Assembly (NCBI RefSeq): GCF_026013905.1
Contig: NZ_CP110257.1
Coordinates: 1,240,001 to 1,304,000, forward strand
Source: Schlegelella aquatica
GTDB lineage: Bacteria > Pseudomonadota > Gammaproteobacteria > Burkholderiales > Burkholderiaceae_C
Direction of reading: 5' to 3'
Length of the DNA: 64,000 nucleotides
A model generated the notes under the pieces. It was not told where the DNA came from and did no database searches. It saw nothing but the letters and a program-made list of their open reading frames with translations. The translations under genes were made by a program, and so were the position numbers. Positions 1 to 9,469 of this stretch are shown here, in pieces. How positions within the stretch are numbered: position 1 is the first letter of the stretch; every line of letters begins with the position of its first letter.

Positions 1-2585
1 CCGCCGAACTTGGCCCGATAGCCGGGCGAGAAGGCAGTGGTGTCGAGCACCTGCCGGATATCGGCGGAGACTTCGCCCAGCGAGCGGCCCGAGACGTTGG
101 CCGTGATCTCGACCTCGCGAGCCAGGTCGCGGCGGTTGATCTGGTTGGGACCGAACGAGGGCTTCACGTCGGCGACCTGCGCGAGCCGCACGATCTTCGG
201 CGTGCCGTCCGGGCCGATCACCGTCAGCCCCAGTTTCTCCAGGTCGGGCAGCGTGGCTCGGGCATCGGGGGCGAGCCGCACCTTGACGTCGTAGCTCTGG
301 TCATCCGGGGCGCGCCAGTTGCCGACCGTTTGGCCCGCGATGAGGCCGCGCAGGGCCTGGGTGACGCTACCCACGCTGAGGCCCAGATCGGAGGCCGCTT
401 CGCGGTGCACGACGACGTCCACCGTGGGCTTGTTCGGCTTCATGCTGGTGTCCAGGTCCACCAGGCCGGGGATTTGCCGCAGTCGCTCGGTGATCTGGCT
501 CGTCAGCCGTTGCAACTCCTGCAGGTCCGCGCCTTGGATCGATACCGAGATCGGCTTGGTCCCGCCCACCGGGTCGAGCAGGCCGACATGGGTCACGGTG
601 ATGCCCGGCACCCGGGCCAGTCGCTCGCGCAGCAGGGCCGACATTTGGTCGACATTGCGCTGGCGCTCCTTGCGATCCACGAGCCGCACGTAGACGGTGG
701 CGTAGTTCCTGCCTTGCGCCTGTCCGGTGTTGATCGTGGTCAGCGTGTACTTGACCTCGGGAAACTCGCGCAAGATGGCATCCACCTGGCGCGCCTTGGC
801 CTCCGTCACCTCGATGGAGGAGCCGGTGGGCGTGTAGAAGCTGATGGACGTTTCGGAGAAGTCTGCCTTGGGCACGAACTCGGTGCCCATCACCGGTACG
901 AGCGCGAAGCTCACCACCAGGCTCGCCGCCGCGATGCCGAGCGTGGCCCGTTTGTGCTTGAGCGACCACGCGAGGATGGCTTGGTAGACGTCGCCCAACC
1001 AGTGCGTGAAGCGATCGACCGCGGCGGTGAACCGCCCGATGGTGCGGTCGTACCACGACCGCCGCTCGGCAGGCCGACCCTCGGCATGAATGGCCGGGTC
1101 GTGCCACACGCTGGAGAGCATCGGGTCCAGCGTGAAGCTCACGAACATCGAGATCAGCACCGCTGCGACGATCGTGATGCCGAACTGGTGGAAGAACCGC
1201 CCGATGATGCCGCCCATGAAGCCGATGGGCAGAAACACCGCGACGATGGACAGCGTCGTGGCCAGCACCGCCAGGCCGATCTCGTGCGTACCGTCCAGCG
1301 CGGCTCGGTGGGCGTCCTTGCCCATCTGCACGTGGCGCACGATGTTCTCTCGCACGACGATCGCGTCGTCGATCAGCAAGCCCACGCACAGGCTGAGCGC
1401 CATCAGCGTGATCATGTTGATCGAAAAGCCGAACCAGTACATGAAGAGGAACGTGCCGATCAGCGCGATTGGCAACGTCAGGCCGGTGATGACTGTGGAG
1501 CGCCAGGAGTTGAGGAACAGGAAGACGATCACCACCGTGAGGACCGCGCCTTCGATCAGCGTCTGGCGCACGTTGCTCACGGCCACCCGGATCGGACGCG
1601 AGTTGTCGCGCACCACGTCCACTGCGACGCCGGAGGGCAGTTCGGTGCGCAATTCGTCCACCACCCGGTTCAGCCCGTCCACCACGTCGATGGTGTTCTC
1701 GCCTTGGGCCTTTTGTACGTCCAGCGCGAGGGTGCGCGTGCCGTTGTAGAGGGCGAGGCTTTCCACTTCCTGCGGGCCGTCGACCACGTCGGCGATCTGA
1801 CCCAGCTTCACGGGGGCGGTGCTGCCCGCCGGGCCGCGTCGCGCGACGATGATGTCGCGGAACTCCTCCGGCCGCTGGATGCGCCCGGTGATCTGGACGA
1901 TGCGCTCGTTCTCGCTCGATCGCAGCGCGCCGGCCGGCAGATCCTGGTTGTCGGCGCGCACGGCTTGCATGACCTGATCGACGCCCAGGCCGTAGGCCTC
2001 CAGGGCCTGCGGCTTGAGGTAGATGTTGATCTCGCGCGCCACCGCGCCGACGAGCGTCACCGATCCCACGCCGCGCACGTTCTCGAGGCGCTTCTTGACG
2101 ACCTGGTCGGCGTAGGTCGTGAGTTCGACCGGGCTGCGGCTACCGTCGGGGGAGGTGAGGGCCAGGGTGTAGATCGGGCGCGAGGCGGGGTCGAAGCGCA
2201 GCACGCGCGGCTCCTCCACCTCGTCACGCAGCAGCGGGCGGATGCCCGCCACCTTCTCGCGCACGTCCTCCGCGGCCTTGCGGCCGTCCACATCCAGGTT
2301 GAACTGGATGATGACGACCGACTGGCTGTCGTAACTGCGCGAGAAGAGCTGGTTGATCCCGGCGATCGAGTTGACGGCCTCCTCGACCTTCTTGGTCACT
2401 TCGGTCTCGACGATCTCCGGTGAGGCGCCAGGGTATTCGATCTGCACCACGACGACGGGAAACTCGACGTCGGGGAACTGATCGACCTTGAGCCGCTGGT
2501 AGGAAAAGAGTCCCAGCACCACGAAGGCGAGCATCACCATCGTGGCCATCACGGGATTGGCGATCGAGACCCGGGTAAACCACAT
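1..2585 (-). CDS. RND multidrug efflux permease (AcrB/HAE1-like), partial
   Basis: Inner-membrane pump of a tripartite RND efflux system, driven by the proton gradient. About 861 codons are visible from the ATG at 2583-2585; the family usually has about 1030, so the C-terminal membrane part lies beyond the left edge. The N-terminus shows the usual first membrane helix followed by the family sequence DQFPDVEFP. The TM4 motif reads GLLIDDAIVVREN, which carries the two aspartates needed for proton relay and fits drug-type (HAE) rather than metal-type pumps. It starts 11 bp after the adaptor gene stops and is third in a tetR-adaptor-permease operon. Substrate is unknown. No outer-membrane channel gene is visible here, so it may follow off the left edge or be supplied by a TolC-like protein elsewhere. 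Confidence 0.93.
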   Translation of the reverse strand, partial: MWFTRVSIANPVMATMVMLAFVVLGLFSYQRLKVDQFPDVEFPVVVVQIEYPGASPEIVETEVTKKVEEAVNSIAGINQLFSRSYDSQSVVIIQFNLDVDGRKAAEDVREKVAGIRPLLRDEVEEPRVLRFDPASRPIYTLALTSPDGSRSPVELTTYADQVVKKRLENVRGVGSVTLVGAVAREINIYLKPQALEAYGLGVDQVMQAVRADNQDLPAGALRSSENERIVQITGRIQRPEEFRDIIVARRGPAGSTAPVKLGQIADVVDGPQEVESLALYNGTRTLALDVQKAQGENTIDVVDGLNRVVDELRTELPSGVAVDVVRDNSRPIRVAVSNVRQTLIEGAVLTVVIVFLFLNSWRSTVITGLTLPIALIGTFLFMYWFGFSINMITLMALSLCVGLLIDDAIVVRENIVRHVQMGKDAHRAALDGTHEIGLAVLATTLSIVAVFLPIGFMGGIIGRFFHQFGITIVAAVLISMFVSFTLDPMLSSVWHDPAIHAEGRPAERRSWYDRTIGRFTAAVDRFTHWLGDVYQAILAWSLKHKRATLGIAAASLVVSFALVPVMGTEFVPKADFSETSISFYTPTGSSIEVTEAKARQVDAILREFPEVKYTLTTINTGQAQGRNYATVYVRLVDRKERQRNVDQMSALLRERLARVPGITVTHVGLLDPVGGTKPISVSIQGADLQELQRLTSQITERLRQIPGLVDLDTSMKPNKPTVDVVVHREAASDLGLSVGSVTQALRGLIAGQTVGNWRAPDDQSYDVKVRLAPDARATLPDLEKLGLTVIGPDGTPKIVRLAQVADVKPSFGPNQINRRDLAREVEITANVSGRSLGEVSADIRQVLDTTAFSPGYRAKFG

Positions 2586-2596
2586 GGGAGCCGTCC

Positions 2597-3739
2597 TCAG
2601 TGGCCTGCCGCGGAGGCGCCGATCACCGGGGTGAGCTTCACGCGCGTGCCTTCGCGCACGATGCCCACCGTGCCGGCCAACACCCGGTCGCCCTCGGCCA
2701 GCCCGCTGCGCACGATGCGCACGGCGCGCCCGCCCACCTCGCCGCGCGGGCCGAGTTCGACAGCACGGCGCACGACCTGTTCACCCTGCACGAGCAGCAC
2801 GTACGGGCGCGCCTCGTCCAGCCGCACCGCGCTCTCCGGCACGGCGATGCCGGCTTGCCGGTCGAGCTCGATGCGCCCGGTCGCGAAGAGTCCGTGGCGC
2901 AGGCCCTCGTGGGGCGCCACGGCCAGGTACACGGGCACTGCCCGCGTGCCGGCCTGGGTGCTCGGGTTGATCCTGGCCACACGCGCGGTGACCGCCGCGT
3001 CCACTCCGTCGACGCGCAGGGTGGCCTTCGCGCCCACCCGCACTGCCCCGACCTGGTCGGGGGGCACGGCCGCCTCGAGCTCGAGCTCTCGCAGGTCCAC
3101 GATTTCGACGATGCGGCCATCCACGCCCACCCGCTCGCCCGGTTGCACCAGGCGCTGCGAGACCGAACCTGCAATCGGGGCCCTGAGCACGGCATCGTCC
3201 ATGGCCTTGCGCGCCACGTCGGCAGCGGCCTGGGCGGCCAGCAGATTGGCACGCGCTGCGGCCGCGTTGGACACCGACGTGTCCAGTGCGTTCCTCGAGA
3301 TGAAGCCTTGCTCCACCAGGGCCCGGTTGTTCTGCAGCGTGCGCTCCGCGATCTCCAACTGGGCGCGGGCCGACTCGGCTTGCTGCTGTGCCTGGCGCAG
3401 CCGGGCCGCGTACTCGGTGGCATCCAGTGTGGCGACGACCTGTCCTGCGCGCACCGCGTCGCCTTCGCGCACGTGCAGCTCGCGCACTTCGCCGGCGACC
3501 TTGGCCTTGACCATCGCGGTGCGGACCGCCTCGATGGTGCCCGAGACCTCCAGCGTACGCACCACCTCCAGGCGGGCGGCCGTCACGACGTCGGACGGGG
3601 CCAGCTCGAGGGCCACGGGCGCTCTGGGAGCCGCTGCGCGGGCCTGCTCGGCGCGGCGCTGGGTCACCCCACGCACGGCCAACGCGACGATGAGGAGGGT
3701 GGCCAGCAGGGGCAGCAGCCACTTGAGATGTAGTTTCAT
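2597..3739 (-). CDS. RND efflux periplasmic adaptor (membrane fusion protein)
   Basis: HlyD/AcrA-type adaptor of 380 residues linking the inner-membrane pump to an outer-membrane channel. An N-terminal signal-anchor (MKLHLKWLLPLLATLL) is followed by the first lipoyl half (VREGDAVRAGQVVATLD), a coiled-coil hairpin rich in Ala/Gln/Glu (about residues 105-165), the second lipoyl half (LRAPIAGSVSQRLVQPGERV) and a beta-barrel/membrane-proximal domain. The ATG at 3737-3739 is chosen because it overlaps the TetR stop codon as ATGA, a sign of translational coupling; reading further upstream would run through the regulator in another frame. The permease gene follows after 11 bp. Confidence 0.93.
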   Translation of the reverse strand: MKLHLKWLLPLLATLLIVALAVRGVTQRRAEQARAAAPRAPVALELAPSDVVTAARLEVVRTLEVSGTIEAVRTAMVKAKVAGEVRELHVREGDAVRAGQVVATLDATEYAARLRQAQQQAESARAQLEIAERTLQNNRALVEQGFISRNALDTSVSNAAAARANLLAAQAAADVARKAMDDAVLRAPIAGSVSQRLVQPGERVGVDGRIVEIVDLRELELEAAVPPDQVGAVRVGAKATLRVDGVDAAVTARVARINPSTQAGTRAVPVYLAVAPHEGLRHGLFATGRIELDRQAGIAVPESAVRLDEARPYVLLVQGEQVVRRAVELGPRGEVGGRAVRIVRSGLAEGDRVLAGTVGIVREGTRVKLTPVIGASAAGH

Positions 3740-4422
3740 GGGGTGAGGGGGGTGGTGGGGCGCTGCAGGCCGTGCAGCACCAGGTCGATGTGCCGGTCGA
3801 TGAACGCTCGCGGGTCGGCGGTGACTTCGTCGCCGGCCGGGCAGGCGCCCACGGAGTGCTTGTGCAAGCACAGCATCAGCATCGGAAAGATCAGCGCGTG
3901 CGCCGTGTCCAGCAGATGCACCTGGCGGAACTCGCCGCGGTCGATGCCGCGCTGGAGGAGCTTGACGATGAGCGCACGGCCCGGCTCGATCACCTCGGCC
4001 GCGTAGAACTCGGCGAGGTCGGGGAAGTTGCGCACTTCGGTGATGATCAGTTTGAAGATGCCGGCGGCAGCGGTCTCCCCGACGCGCTCCCACCATCGAC
4101 GTGCCAACAGGTGCAACAACTCCGAGGTGGGCCCGTCGTAGCGAGAGAGCACGTCGTCGCCCTCGGCGATGGTCAGCGACAGGTTGTGCCGGATCACCGC
4201 CTTCAGCAACTCCTCCTTGCTCGGGAAGTAGAGGTAGACGGTGCCTTTCGAGACGCCGGCGCGGGCGGCCACGTCGTCCATCTTGGTGGCGGCGAAGCCT
4301 TTCTCGACGAACATCTCGAGGGCCGCGTCCAGCAACTCCTGCGGTCGCGCGTCCTTGCGCCGACGCCGCGGGGCGTCGGCTGCGGCCAAGGTGGCGGAGC
4401 TGGGATGGAGCGTGCGCGGCAT
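3736..4422 (-). CDS. TetR/AcrR-family transcriptional regulator
   Basis: A 228-residue repressor with the TetR N-terminal helix-turn-helix (VAARAGVSKGTVYLYF, about residues 51-66) and a variable ligand-binding C-terminal half. It is the first gene of the operon with the RND adaptor and permease, and its stop overlaps the adaptor start (ATGA, 3736-3739). A palindromic site lies just upstream of its start codon (see 4428-4454). From family knowledge it most likely represses its own operon until an efflux substrate binds. Whether it also controls the divergent macAB-like genes, whose first gene begins 185 bp away, cannot be read from sequence. Confidence 0.92.
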   Translation of the reverse strand: MPRTLHPSSATLAAADAPRRRRKDARPQELLDAALEMFVEKGFAATKMDDVAARAGVSKGTVYLYFPSKEELLKAVIRHNLSLTIAEGDDVLSRYDGPTSELLHLLARRWWERVGETAAAGIFKLIITEVRNFPDLAEFYAAEVIEPGRALIVKLLQRGIDRGEFRQVHLLDTAHALIFPMLMLCLHKHSVGACPAGDEVTADPRAFIDRHIDLVLHGLQRPTTPLTP

Positions 4423-4427
4423 GAGCG

Positions 4428-4454
4428 ATACTGACTGACTGGTCAGTAATGTAT
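4428..4454. promoter_or_regulatory. Palindromic operator, probable TetR-family binding site
   Basis: Two overlapping inverted repeats are visible: TACTGAC (4429-4435) with GTCAGTA (4442-4448), and ACTGAC (4434-4439) with GTCAGT (4442-4447) separated by 2 bp. The site begins 6 bp upstream of the tetR start codon, where binding would block transcription of the tetR-adaptor-permease operon. The TGAC/GTCA half-sites resemble those of AcrR-like repressors. The assignment to this regulator is inferred from position. Confidence 0.7.
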
Positions 4455-4606
4455 CTGGGGGCGGGGCGCGGGGTCAAGTCGCGCGGAAAGCGTAAGGCCG
4501 TCCGGGGGGCGATGGGGCCCCGCAGCCGCGTAAAGATAGTTGAAGTTGGGGGTCGATGCGGCCCTGCGGGCCCAGTCGGTGATGCGGGGCCTTTCTACTT
4601 TCTAGA

Positions 4607-5917
4607 ATGCCGCGGATGAAACGAGTCACGATCTGGGGCGCGATCCTCGCGCTCGCGCTGCTGTTGCTGGGCGCGCTTGCCTGGTGGTGGAAGGACCGTG
4701 CGCCGGAAGTGCACTACCGCACCGCGCCGGTGGAACGCGGGCCCTTGCGCGCGACCGTCTCGGCCGCGGGCACGGTCACGGCCGTGTCTCAGGTGCAAGT
4801 CGGCAGCCAGGTGTCCGGCCAGATCAAGGAAGTGCTGGTGGACTTCAACACCGAGGTGCGTGAAGGCCAATTGCTCGCCCGCCTCGACCCGCAGAGTTTC
4901 GAGCACCGGGTGCGCCAGGCGCAGGCCGACCTCGAGGCCGCACGAGCCTTCGTGCTCAACGCGCAAGCAGCGGCCTTGGCGGCACAGGCCAGCGCCGGCC
5001 GGGCGACGGTGGAGTTGCAGCAGGCCGAGCGCGACCTGGCGCGCAGCCGCGATCTGGTGGCACAGAACTTCATATCGCCCGCCGAACTGGAACGCGCCCA
5101 ATCGACCGTGAATGCGCTGCGCGAGGCGCTGAAGGTGGCCGAGGCGCAACGCAATGTGGCGCAGGCCCAGGTGCGCTCGGCCGAGGCCACCGTGCGGCAG
5201 CGCGAGGCGCAACTCGCCCAGGCGCGGGTGGACCTGCGCCGCACCGAGATCCGCTCGCCGGTGGACGGCATCGTCATCAAGCGCAGCATCGAACTGGGCC
5301 AGACGGTGGCAGCGAGCCTGCAGGCGCCGGAGCTTTTCGTCATCGCGCGCAACCTCGACGACATGCAGGTCGAGGTGCCGGTGGACGAAGCCGACATCGG
5401 CCGTGTGCGCGCCGGCCAAGAGGCGCAGTTCACCGTCGATGCCTTTCCGGGGCAGCGCTTCCAAGGTCGCGTGCGGCAGGTGCGCAAGGCGGCGACCAAC
5501 ACGCAGAACGTGATCACCTACACCGTCGTCGTCGCGTTCGACAACAAGGGCGGGCGTCTGCTGCCCGGCATGACGGCCAACGTGCGCATCGTCACGGACG
5601 AACGCGCGGACGTGCTGAAGGTGCCGAACGCGGCTCTGCGGGTGAAGATGCCCGAGGCGGAGGACGACGGCGCGAGCGCCTCGGGGGGGCCGTCGCGCGG
5701 CGGGCCGGGCGGGCGCGCGGCCGGCAAGGGGCGGCTCTATCTGTTGGCCGAGGGCGGCTCGCCACGCGCACTCGAGGTGGAGGTGGGCATCAGCGATGGG
5801 GCGATGTCCGAGGTGCGTGCGCCCGAACTGCGGGAAGGCCAGCAGGTGGTGGTGGCGGTGCAGTCGCCGCGCGCGGGCGGCGCGGCCCGGCCGGCCGGCC
5901 CGCGCTTCGGCTTGTGA
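4607..5917 (+). CDS. macA: MacA-like periplasmic adaptor of an ABC exporter
   Basis: A 436-residue HlyD-family adaptor. It has one N-terminal membrane helix (VTIWGAILALALLLLGALAW), the lipoyl halves (LVDFNTEVREGQLLARLD and EIRSPVDGIVIKRSIELGQT) around a long coiled coil, and a C-terminal barrel with a Gly/Arg-rich loop (about residues 360-378). It would join the MacB-type ABC pump below to a TolC-like channel. A second in-frame ATG at 4616 (MKRVTIW) is an equally good start. The ATPase and permease follow, and the three genes form one transcription unit diverging from the tetR-RND operon. Substrate unknown; MacA homologues handle macrolides, lipopeptides, siderophores or porphyrins. Confidence 0.9.
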   Translation: MPRMKRVTIWGAILALALLLLGALAWWWKDRAPEVHYRTAPVERGPLRATVSAAGTVTAVSQVQVGSQVSGQIKEVLVDFNTEVREGQLLARLDPQSFEHRVRQAQADLEAARAFVLNAQAAALAAQASAGRATVELQQAERDLARSRDLVAQNFISPAELERAQSTVNALREALKVAEAQRNVAQAQVRSAEATVRQREAQLAQARVDLRRTEIRSPVDGIVIKRSIELGQTVAASLQAPELFVIARNLDDMQVEVPVDEADIGRVRAGQEAQFTVDAFPGQRFQGRVRQVRKAATNTQNVITYTVVVAFDNKGGRLLPGMTANVRIVTDERADVLKVPNAALRVKMPEAEDDGASASGGPSRGGPGGRAAGKGRLYLLAEGGSPRALEVEVGISDGAMSEVRAPELREGQQVVVAVQSPRAGGAARPAGPRFGL

Positions 5918-5939
5918 GCGCGGCACCGCAGGCACGGCG

Positions 5940-6656
5940 ATGGCGCTGATCGAAGTCCGCTCGGTGAGCAAGACGTACCAGACCGGCTCGCATGCCGGCA
6001 CGGCGGTCATGGCCCTGCGCGGCGTTTCGCTCGACATCGATGCCGGTGAGTTCGTCGCGGTCATGGGCGCGTCGGGCTCCGGCAAGTCCACCTTCATGAA
6101 CATCCTAGGATGCCTCGACCGTCCCACGAGCGGCACTTACCGCCTCGCGGGCGAGCGCGTGGACGAGCTCCCGGCGGACCGGTTGGCCTCGATTCGCAAC
6201 CGGCAGATCGGATTCGTCTTCCAGCACTTCAACCTGCTGCCCCGCACCCCGGCGGTCGAGAACGTCGAGCTCCCGCTGGTGTATGCCGGCGTCGGGGCCC
6301 GCGAGCGTCGTGAACGGGCCCTGGGGGCCCTGGCTCAGGTCGGCCTCACCGACCGGGCGCATCACTTGCCGTCGGAGCTTTCGGGGGGCCAGCAGCAGCG
6401 CGTGGCGATCGCCCGCGCGCTGGTCAACGACCCTCAGCTCATTCTGGCCGATGAACCCACCGGGGCGCTGGACACGACCACGTCCGAGGAGGTGATGCGG
6501 CTCTTCGCGGCCCTGAATGCGCGAGGCATGACGCTGGTCGTCGTCACCCACGAGCACGACATCGCCGCCTGGGCCGCCAGACGCATCGTGTTTCGCGATG
6601 GTCAAGTGGTCGACGATCGGCGCCAGCCGCCGCACCAGGGGAGGGAGGCGCGGTGA
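5940..6656 (+). CDS. macB: MacB-type ABC exporter, ATP-binding subunit
   Basis: A 238-residue ATPase that powers the exporter. Walker A is GASGSGKS (about 43-50), the Q-loop region is FVFQHFNLL, the signature is LSGGQQQR (about 147-154), Walker B is LILADEPTGAL (about 167-177) and the H-loop is VVTHEHD (His about 204). In E. coli MacB the ATPase and permease are one chain; here they are two genes. The ATG at 5940 gives MALIEVRSVSKTY, the normal domain start, 22 bp after macA. Its stop overlaps the GTG start of the permease gene (6653-6656). Confidence 0.93.
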   Translation: MALIEVRSVSKTYQTGSHAGTAVMALRGVSLDIDAGEFVAVMGASGSGKSTFMNILGCLDRPTSGTYRLAGERVDELPADRLASIRNRQIGFVFQHFNLLPRTPAVENVELPLVYAGVGARERRERALGALAQVGLTDRAHHLPSELSGGQQQRVAIARALVNDPQLILADEPTGALDTTTSEEVMRLFAALNARGMTLVVVTHEHDIAAWAARRIVFRDGQVVDDRRQPPHQGREAR

Positions 6657-7885
6657 GCCTGCTCGTCGCGGTGCGGGCCGCCTGGCGCGCCCTCGTCACG
6701 CATCCCACGCGCAGCCTTCTCACGATGCTCGGCATCGTGATCGGCGTGGCGGCCGTCATCACGATGGTCGCGGTGGGTACTGGCGCGCAGCAGCGCGTGT
6801 CGCAGCAGATCCAGGCGCTGGGCTCGAACCTGATCACCGTCTCGCCCGGCTCACGCACCGCCACCGGTGCACGGCTGGGCAGCGGGGCCACCAACACGCT
6901 CACCGAGGACGACGCCGCCGCCCTCGCCCGCGAGGTGCCCGGCGTGCGGGCGGCCAGCCCGCTATCGCGCGCCAACGTGCAGGCCATCGCGATGAACGCG
7001 AACTGGCCCACCACCGTCATCGGATCGACCAACGACTACTTCGTGGTGCGCGACTGGACTTTGGTGGCCGGCCGCTTCTTTGAGCCGGCCGAGATCGGTG
7101 CGGCCGCCAAGGTGGCCGTGATCGGGCAGACGGTGGCGCGCGAGCTCTTCGGCGACGGCGACCCGCTCGACCAGGTGATCCGCGTCAATCGCGTGCCCCT
7201 CGTGGTGATCGGTTTGCTCGAGCGCAAGGGGCAGAACGCGTTCGGTGCCGACCAGGACGACGTCGTGGTGGTGCCCATCGGCACCCTGCACAAGCGCATC
7301 CAGGGGCGAGCCACCAGCCGGCTGCGCAGCGTCGGCAGCATCACCGTGAAGGTCGAAGCGGGTTACGACATGGCGCTCGCCGCAGCCGGCGTGCGCGAGG
7401 TTCTGAGGCAGCGGCACCGCCTGCAACCCGAGCAGGACGACGACTTCACGGTGCGCAACCTCTCCGAGGTGCTGTCCGCGCAGGAAACCTCGGCCCAGGT
7501 GATGACGCTGCTGCTCGCCGCCGTCGCGGGCGTGAGCCTGGTGGTGGGCGGGATCGGCATCATGAACATCATGCTCGTCAGCGTCACCGAGCGCACGCGG
7601 GAGATCGGGCTGCGCATGGCGGTGGGCGCGCGCGGGCGCGACATCCTCGCGCAGTTCCTGATCGAGGCGCTGACCCTCAGCCTGATCGGCGGGGTGCTCG
7701 GCATCGCCCTCGGCGCCGCAGCCACCTGGGCGGTGGCCGCGTTCGCCGGCTGGGAAGTGGTGCTGAGCGTGCGCTCCATCGCGCTGGCCGCCGGTTTTGC
7801 CGCGGCGGTCGGCATCTTCTTTGGCTTCTACCCGGCCCGCCGGGCGGCCTCGCTCCAACCCATCCAGGCCTTGCGATATGAGTGA
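6653..7885 (+). CDS. macB: MacB-type ABC exporter, permease subunit (FtsX fold)
   Basis: A 410-residue permease with the MacB topology. One N-terminal helix (LLTMLGIVIGVAAVITMVAV) is followed by a large periplasmic domain (about residues 45-285) and three C-terminal helices with the FtsX signature GIGIMNIMLVSVTERTREIG. It starts with GTG inside the ATPase stop codon (GTGA), so the two are translationally coupled. Its stop overlaps the next gene by 8 bp. With the adaptor it forms a mechanotransmission-type exporter acting on periplasmic substrates. Confidence 0.92.
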   Translation: MSLLVAVRAAWRALVTHPTRSLLTMLGIVIGVAAVITMVAVGTGAQQRVSQQIQALGSNLITVSPGSRTATGARLGSGATNTLTEDDAAALAREVPGVRAASPLSRANVQAIAMNANWPTTVIGSTNDYFVVRDWTLVAGRFFEPAEIGAAAKVAVIGQTVARELFGDGDPLDQVIRVNRVPLVVIGLLERKGQNAFGADQDDVVVVPIGTLHKRIQGRATSRLRSVGSITVKVEAGYDMALAAAGVREVLRQRHRLQPEQDDDFTVRNLSEVLSAQETSAQVMTLLLAAVAGVSLVVGGIGIMNIMLVSVTERTREIGLRMAVGARGRDILAQFLIEALTLSLIGGVLGIALGAAATWAVAAFAGWEVVLSVRSIALAAGFAAAVGIFFGFYPARRAASLQPIQALRYE

Positions 7886-8453
7886 TCGTGGTGTTCGTTT
7901 CGACCGTCGTCGGTGCGTGATTCTGGGCCTCGGCCTCGGGGCGGCGGGCGTGCTCGCCGGCTGTGCGACCATCGTCCCACGCAGCATCGACATCTCGGCG
8001 GCCCAGCTGCTCGATGCCCTGGGCCGGCAGTTTCCTCTCAACCTGCGGGGGCTCGATGCCCTGGAGCTGATGGTGGCGACCCCGCGTGTGCGGTTTCTGC
8101 CCCAGGAGAACCGACTGGGCACCGAACTCGATCTGCGCGTGGGCGAGGGGTGGCTCGCGCGTGCAGTGCAGGGCACGATCGGCTTCACCTACGGCCTGCG
8201 CTACGAGCCCTCCGACCGCAGCATCCGGATGACCGACCTGCGCGTCGAACGCCTGGAGGCCGGGGCCTACTCTCTGTCCCAAAGCCGCGGCTCGCGCTTG
8301 GCGGCAGCGTTGGCGCAACAGCTCCTGCGCGATGTGACCGTCTATCGGCTCCAGCCCGAGCAGGTCGATCTGCTGCAACGCCTGCGCGTGCAGCCGGGCC
8401 CCGTGCGCGTGTTGCCGCAAGGCCTCGCGGTCGAACTGCGGCCGATGGGCTGA
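7878..8453 (+). CDS. DUF1439 lipoprotein
   Basis: A 191-residue predicted lipoprotein. The signal sequence has an arginine-rich start (FDRRR), a Leu/Gly core and a lipobox LAGC with the cysteine near residue 27, so it should be anchored to a membrane by a lipid. The rest matches the look of DUF1439 proteins: predicted beta-rich, about 190 residues, no catalytic motif seen. The ATG at 7878 overlaps the permease stop by 8 bp, so it is co-translated with the macAB-like exporter, which suggests an accessory role there. Function unknown. Confidence 0.8.
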   Translation: MSDRGVRFDRRRCVILGLGLGAAGVLAGCATIVPRSIDISAAQLLDALGRQFPLNLRGLDALELMVATPRVRFLPQENRLGTELDLRVGEGWLARAVQGTIGFTYGLRYEPSDRSIRMTDLRVERLEAGAYSLSQSRGSRLAAALAQQLLRDVTVYRLQPEQVDLLQRLRVQPGPVRVLPQGLAVELRPMG

Positions 8454-8595
8454 GCCCCGCCAGAGCCGGGCAGTCGGTGCGCCCGCGCAGCCGCCACCGC
8501 GGCGCGCCTGCCCGGGCGCTTGCTTGCGAACCCACACAAGTGCGCCGCGCGTCATCGCTATCATGCCGGGCGCGTTTCGCACCGAAGGGGTGTTC

Positions 8596-9453
8596 TTGGA
8601 TATCGAGCTGTTGCTGAAAGCCGCCGTGATGGGCGTGGTCGAAGGGTTGACCGAGTTCCTGCCCATCTCCTCCACCGGTCACCTGATCCTCGCCTCCTCG
8701 TTGCTGGGCTTCACCGGCGACAAGATCAAGGTATTCGAAATCGCCATCCAGACAGGCGCGATGCTCGCGGTGATCTGGGAGTACCGCGCGCGCCTGTGGG
8801 GTACGGTGCGGGGCCTGGGCCATGACCCGGTCGCCCAGCGATTCGCGCTCAACGTGGTGATCGCCTTCCTGCCTGCAGCCGTGTTCGGCCTGATCTTCGG
8901 CTCGCTGATCAAGCAGCACTTGTTCAATCCGGTGGTCGTGGCGGCTGCTTTCATCGTCGGCGGCCTGATCATCTTGTGGGTCGAGCGCCGTCACAAGCGG
9001 CTCTACGGCGAGCGCGACCTGCAAGGCCGCCGACATGCGCGAATCGAAACGGTGGACGACATCACGCCTTGGGATGCGCTCAAGGTGGGGCTGGTGCAAT
9101 GCGCCGCGATGATCCCGGGCACCAGCCGCTCCGGTGCCACCATCATCGGCTCCGTGGTCTTCGGCTTCTCGCGCAAGGCCGCCACCGAGTTCAGCTTCTA
9201 CCTCGGCATCCCGACGTTGGTGGGGGCGGGGGTGTACTCGCTGTGGAAGCAACGCGGGCTGCTGGAATGGTCGGACCTTCCCATGTTCTCGGTCGGGCTG
9301 CTGTTCGCCTTCGTGAGCGCATGGCTGTGCATCCGCTGGCTGATCCGCTACGTCTCCACGCACGACTTCACCATCTTCGCGTGGTATCGCATCGTGTTCG
9401 GTGCGGTGGTGTTGCTCACCGCCTGGACGGGCTGGGTGGCGTGGCGCGCCTGA
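8596..9453 (+). CDS. uppP: Undecaprenyl-diphosphate phosphatase
   Basis: An integral membrane enzyme that dephosphorylates undecaprenyl diphosphate to recycle the lipid carrier of peptidoglycan synthesis; overexpression gives bacitracin resistance. Both active-site motifs are present: [15 protein letters not shown] near the N-terminus and [10 protein letters not shown] in the middle. I prefer the TTG at 8596 because GAAGGGG (8584-8590) sits 5 bp upstream and the protein then begins DIELLLKAA like its relatives, at about 285 residues. An in-frame ATG at 8563 would add 11 residues that do not look like a normal start. Confidence 0.93.
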   Translation: MDIELLLKAAVMGVVEGLTEFLPISSTGHLILASSLLGFTGDKIKVFEIAIQTGAMLAVIWEYRARLWGTVRGLGHDPVAQRFALNVVIAFLPAAVFGLIFGSLIKQHLFNPVVVAAAFIVGGLIILWVERRHKRLYGERDLQGRRHARIETVDDITPWDALKVGLVQCAAMIPGTSRSGATIIGSVVFGFSRKAATEFSFYLGIPTLVGAGVYSLWKQRGLLEWSDLPMFSVGLLFAFVSAWLCIRWLIRYVSTHDFTIFAWYRIVFGAVVLLTAWTGWVAWRA

Positions 9454-9469
9454 AGCGCGCCATGGCGCG

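Noticed and set aside
330..2423. Long plus-strand open frame (about 697 codons) opposite the RND permease
   Set aside because: The minus strand carries a clear RND permease over the whole range. The plus-strand frame is rich in His/Arg/Asp with no domain pattern, the usual antisense shadow in high-GC DNA.
2597..4477. One long minus-strand protein joining adaptor and upstream region
   Set aside because: Only the part from 3739 down is adaptor. The upstream part is the TetR gene read in a wrong frame.
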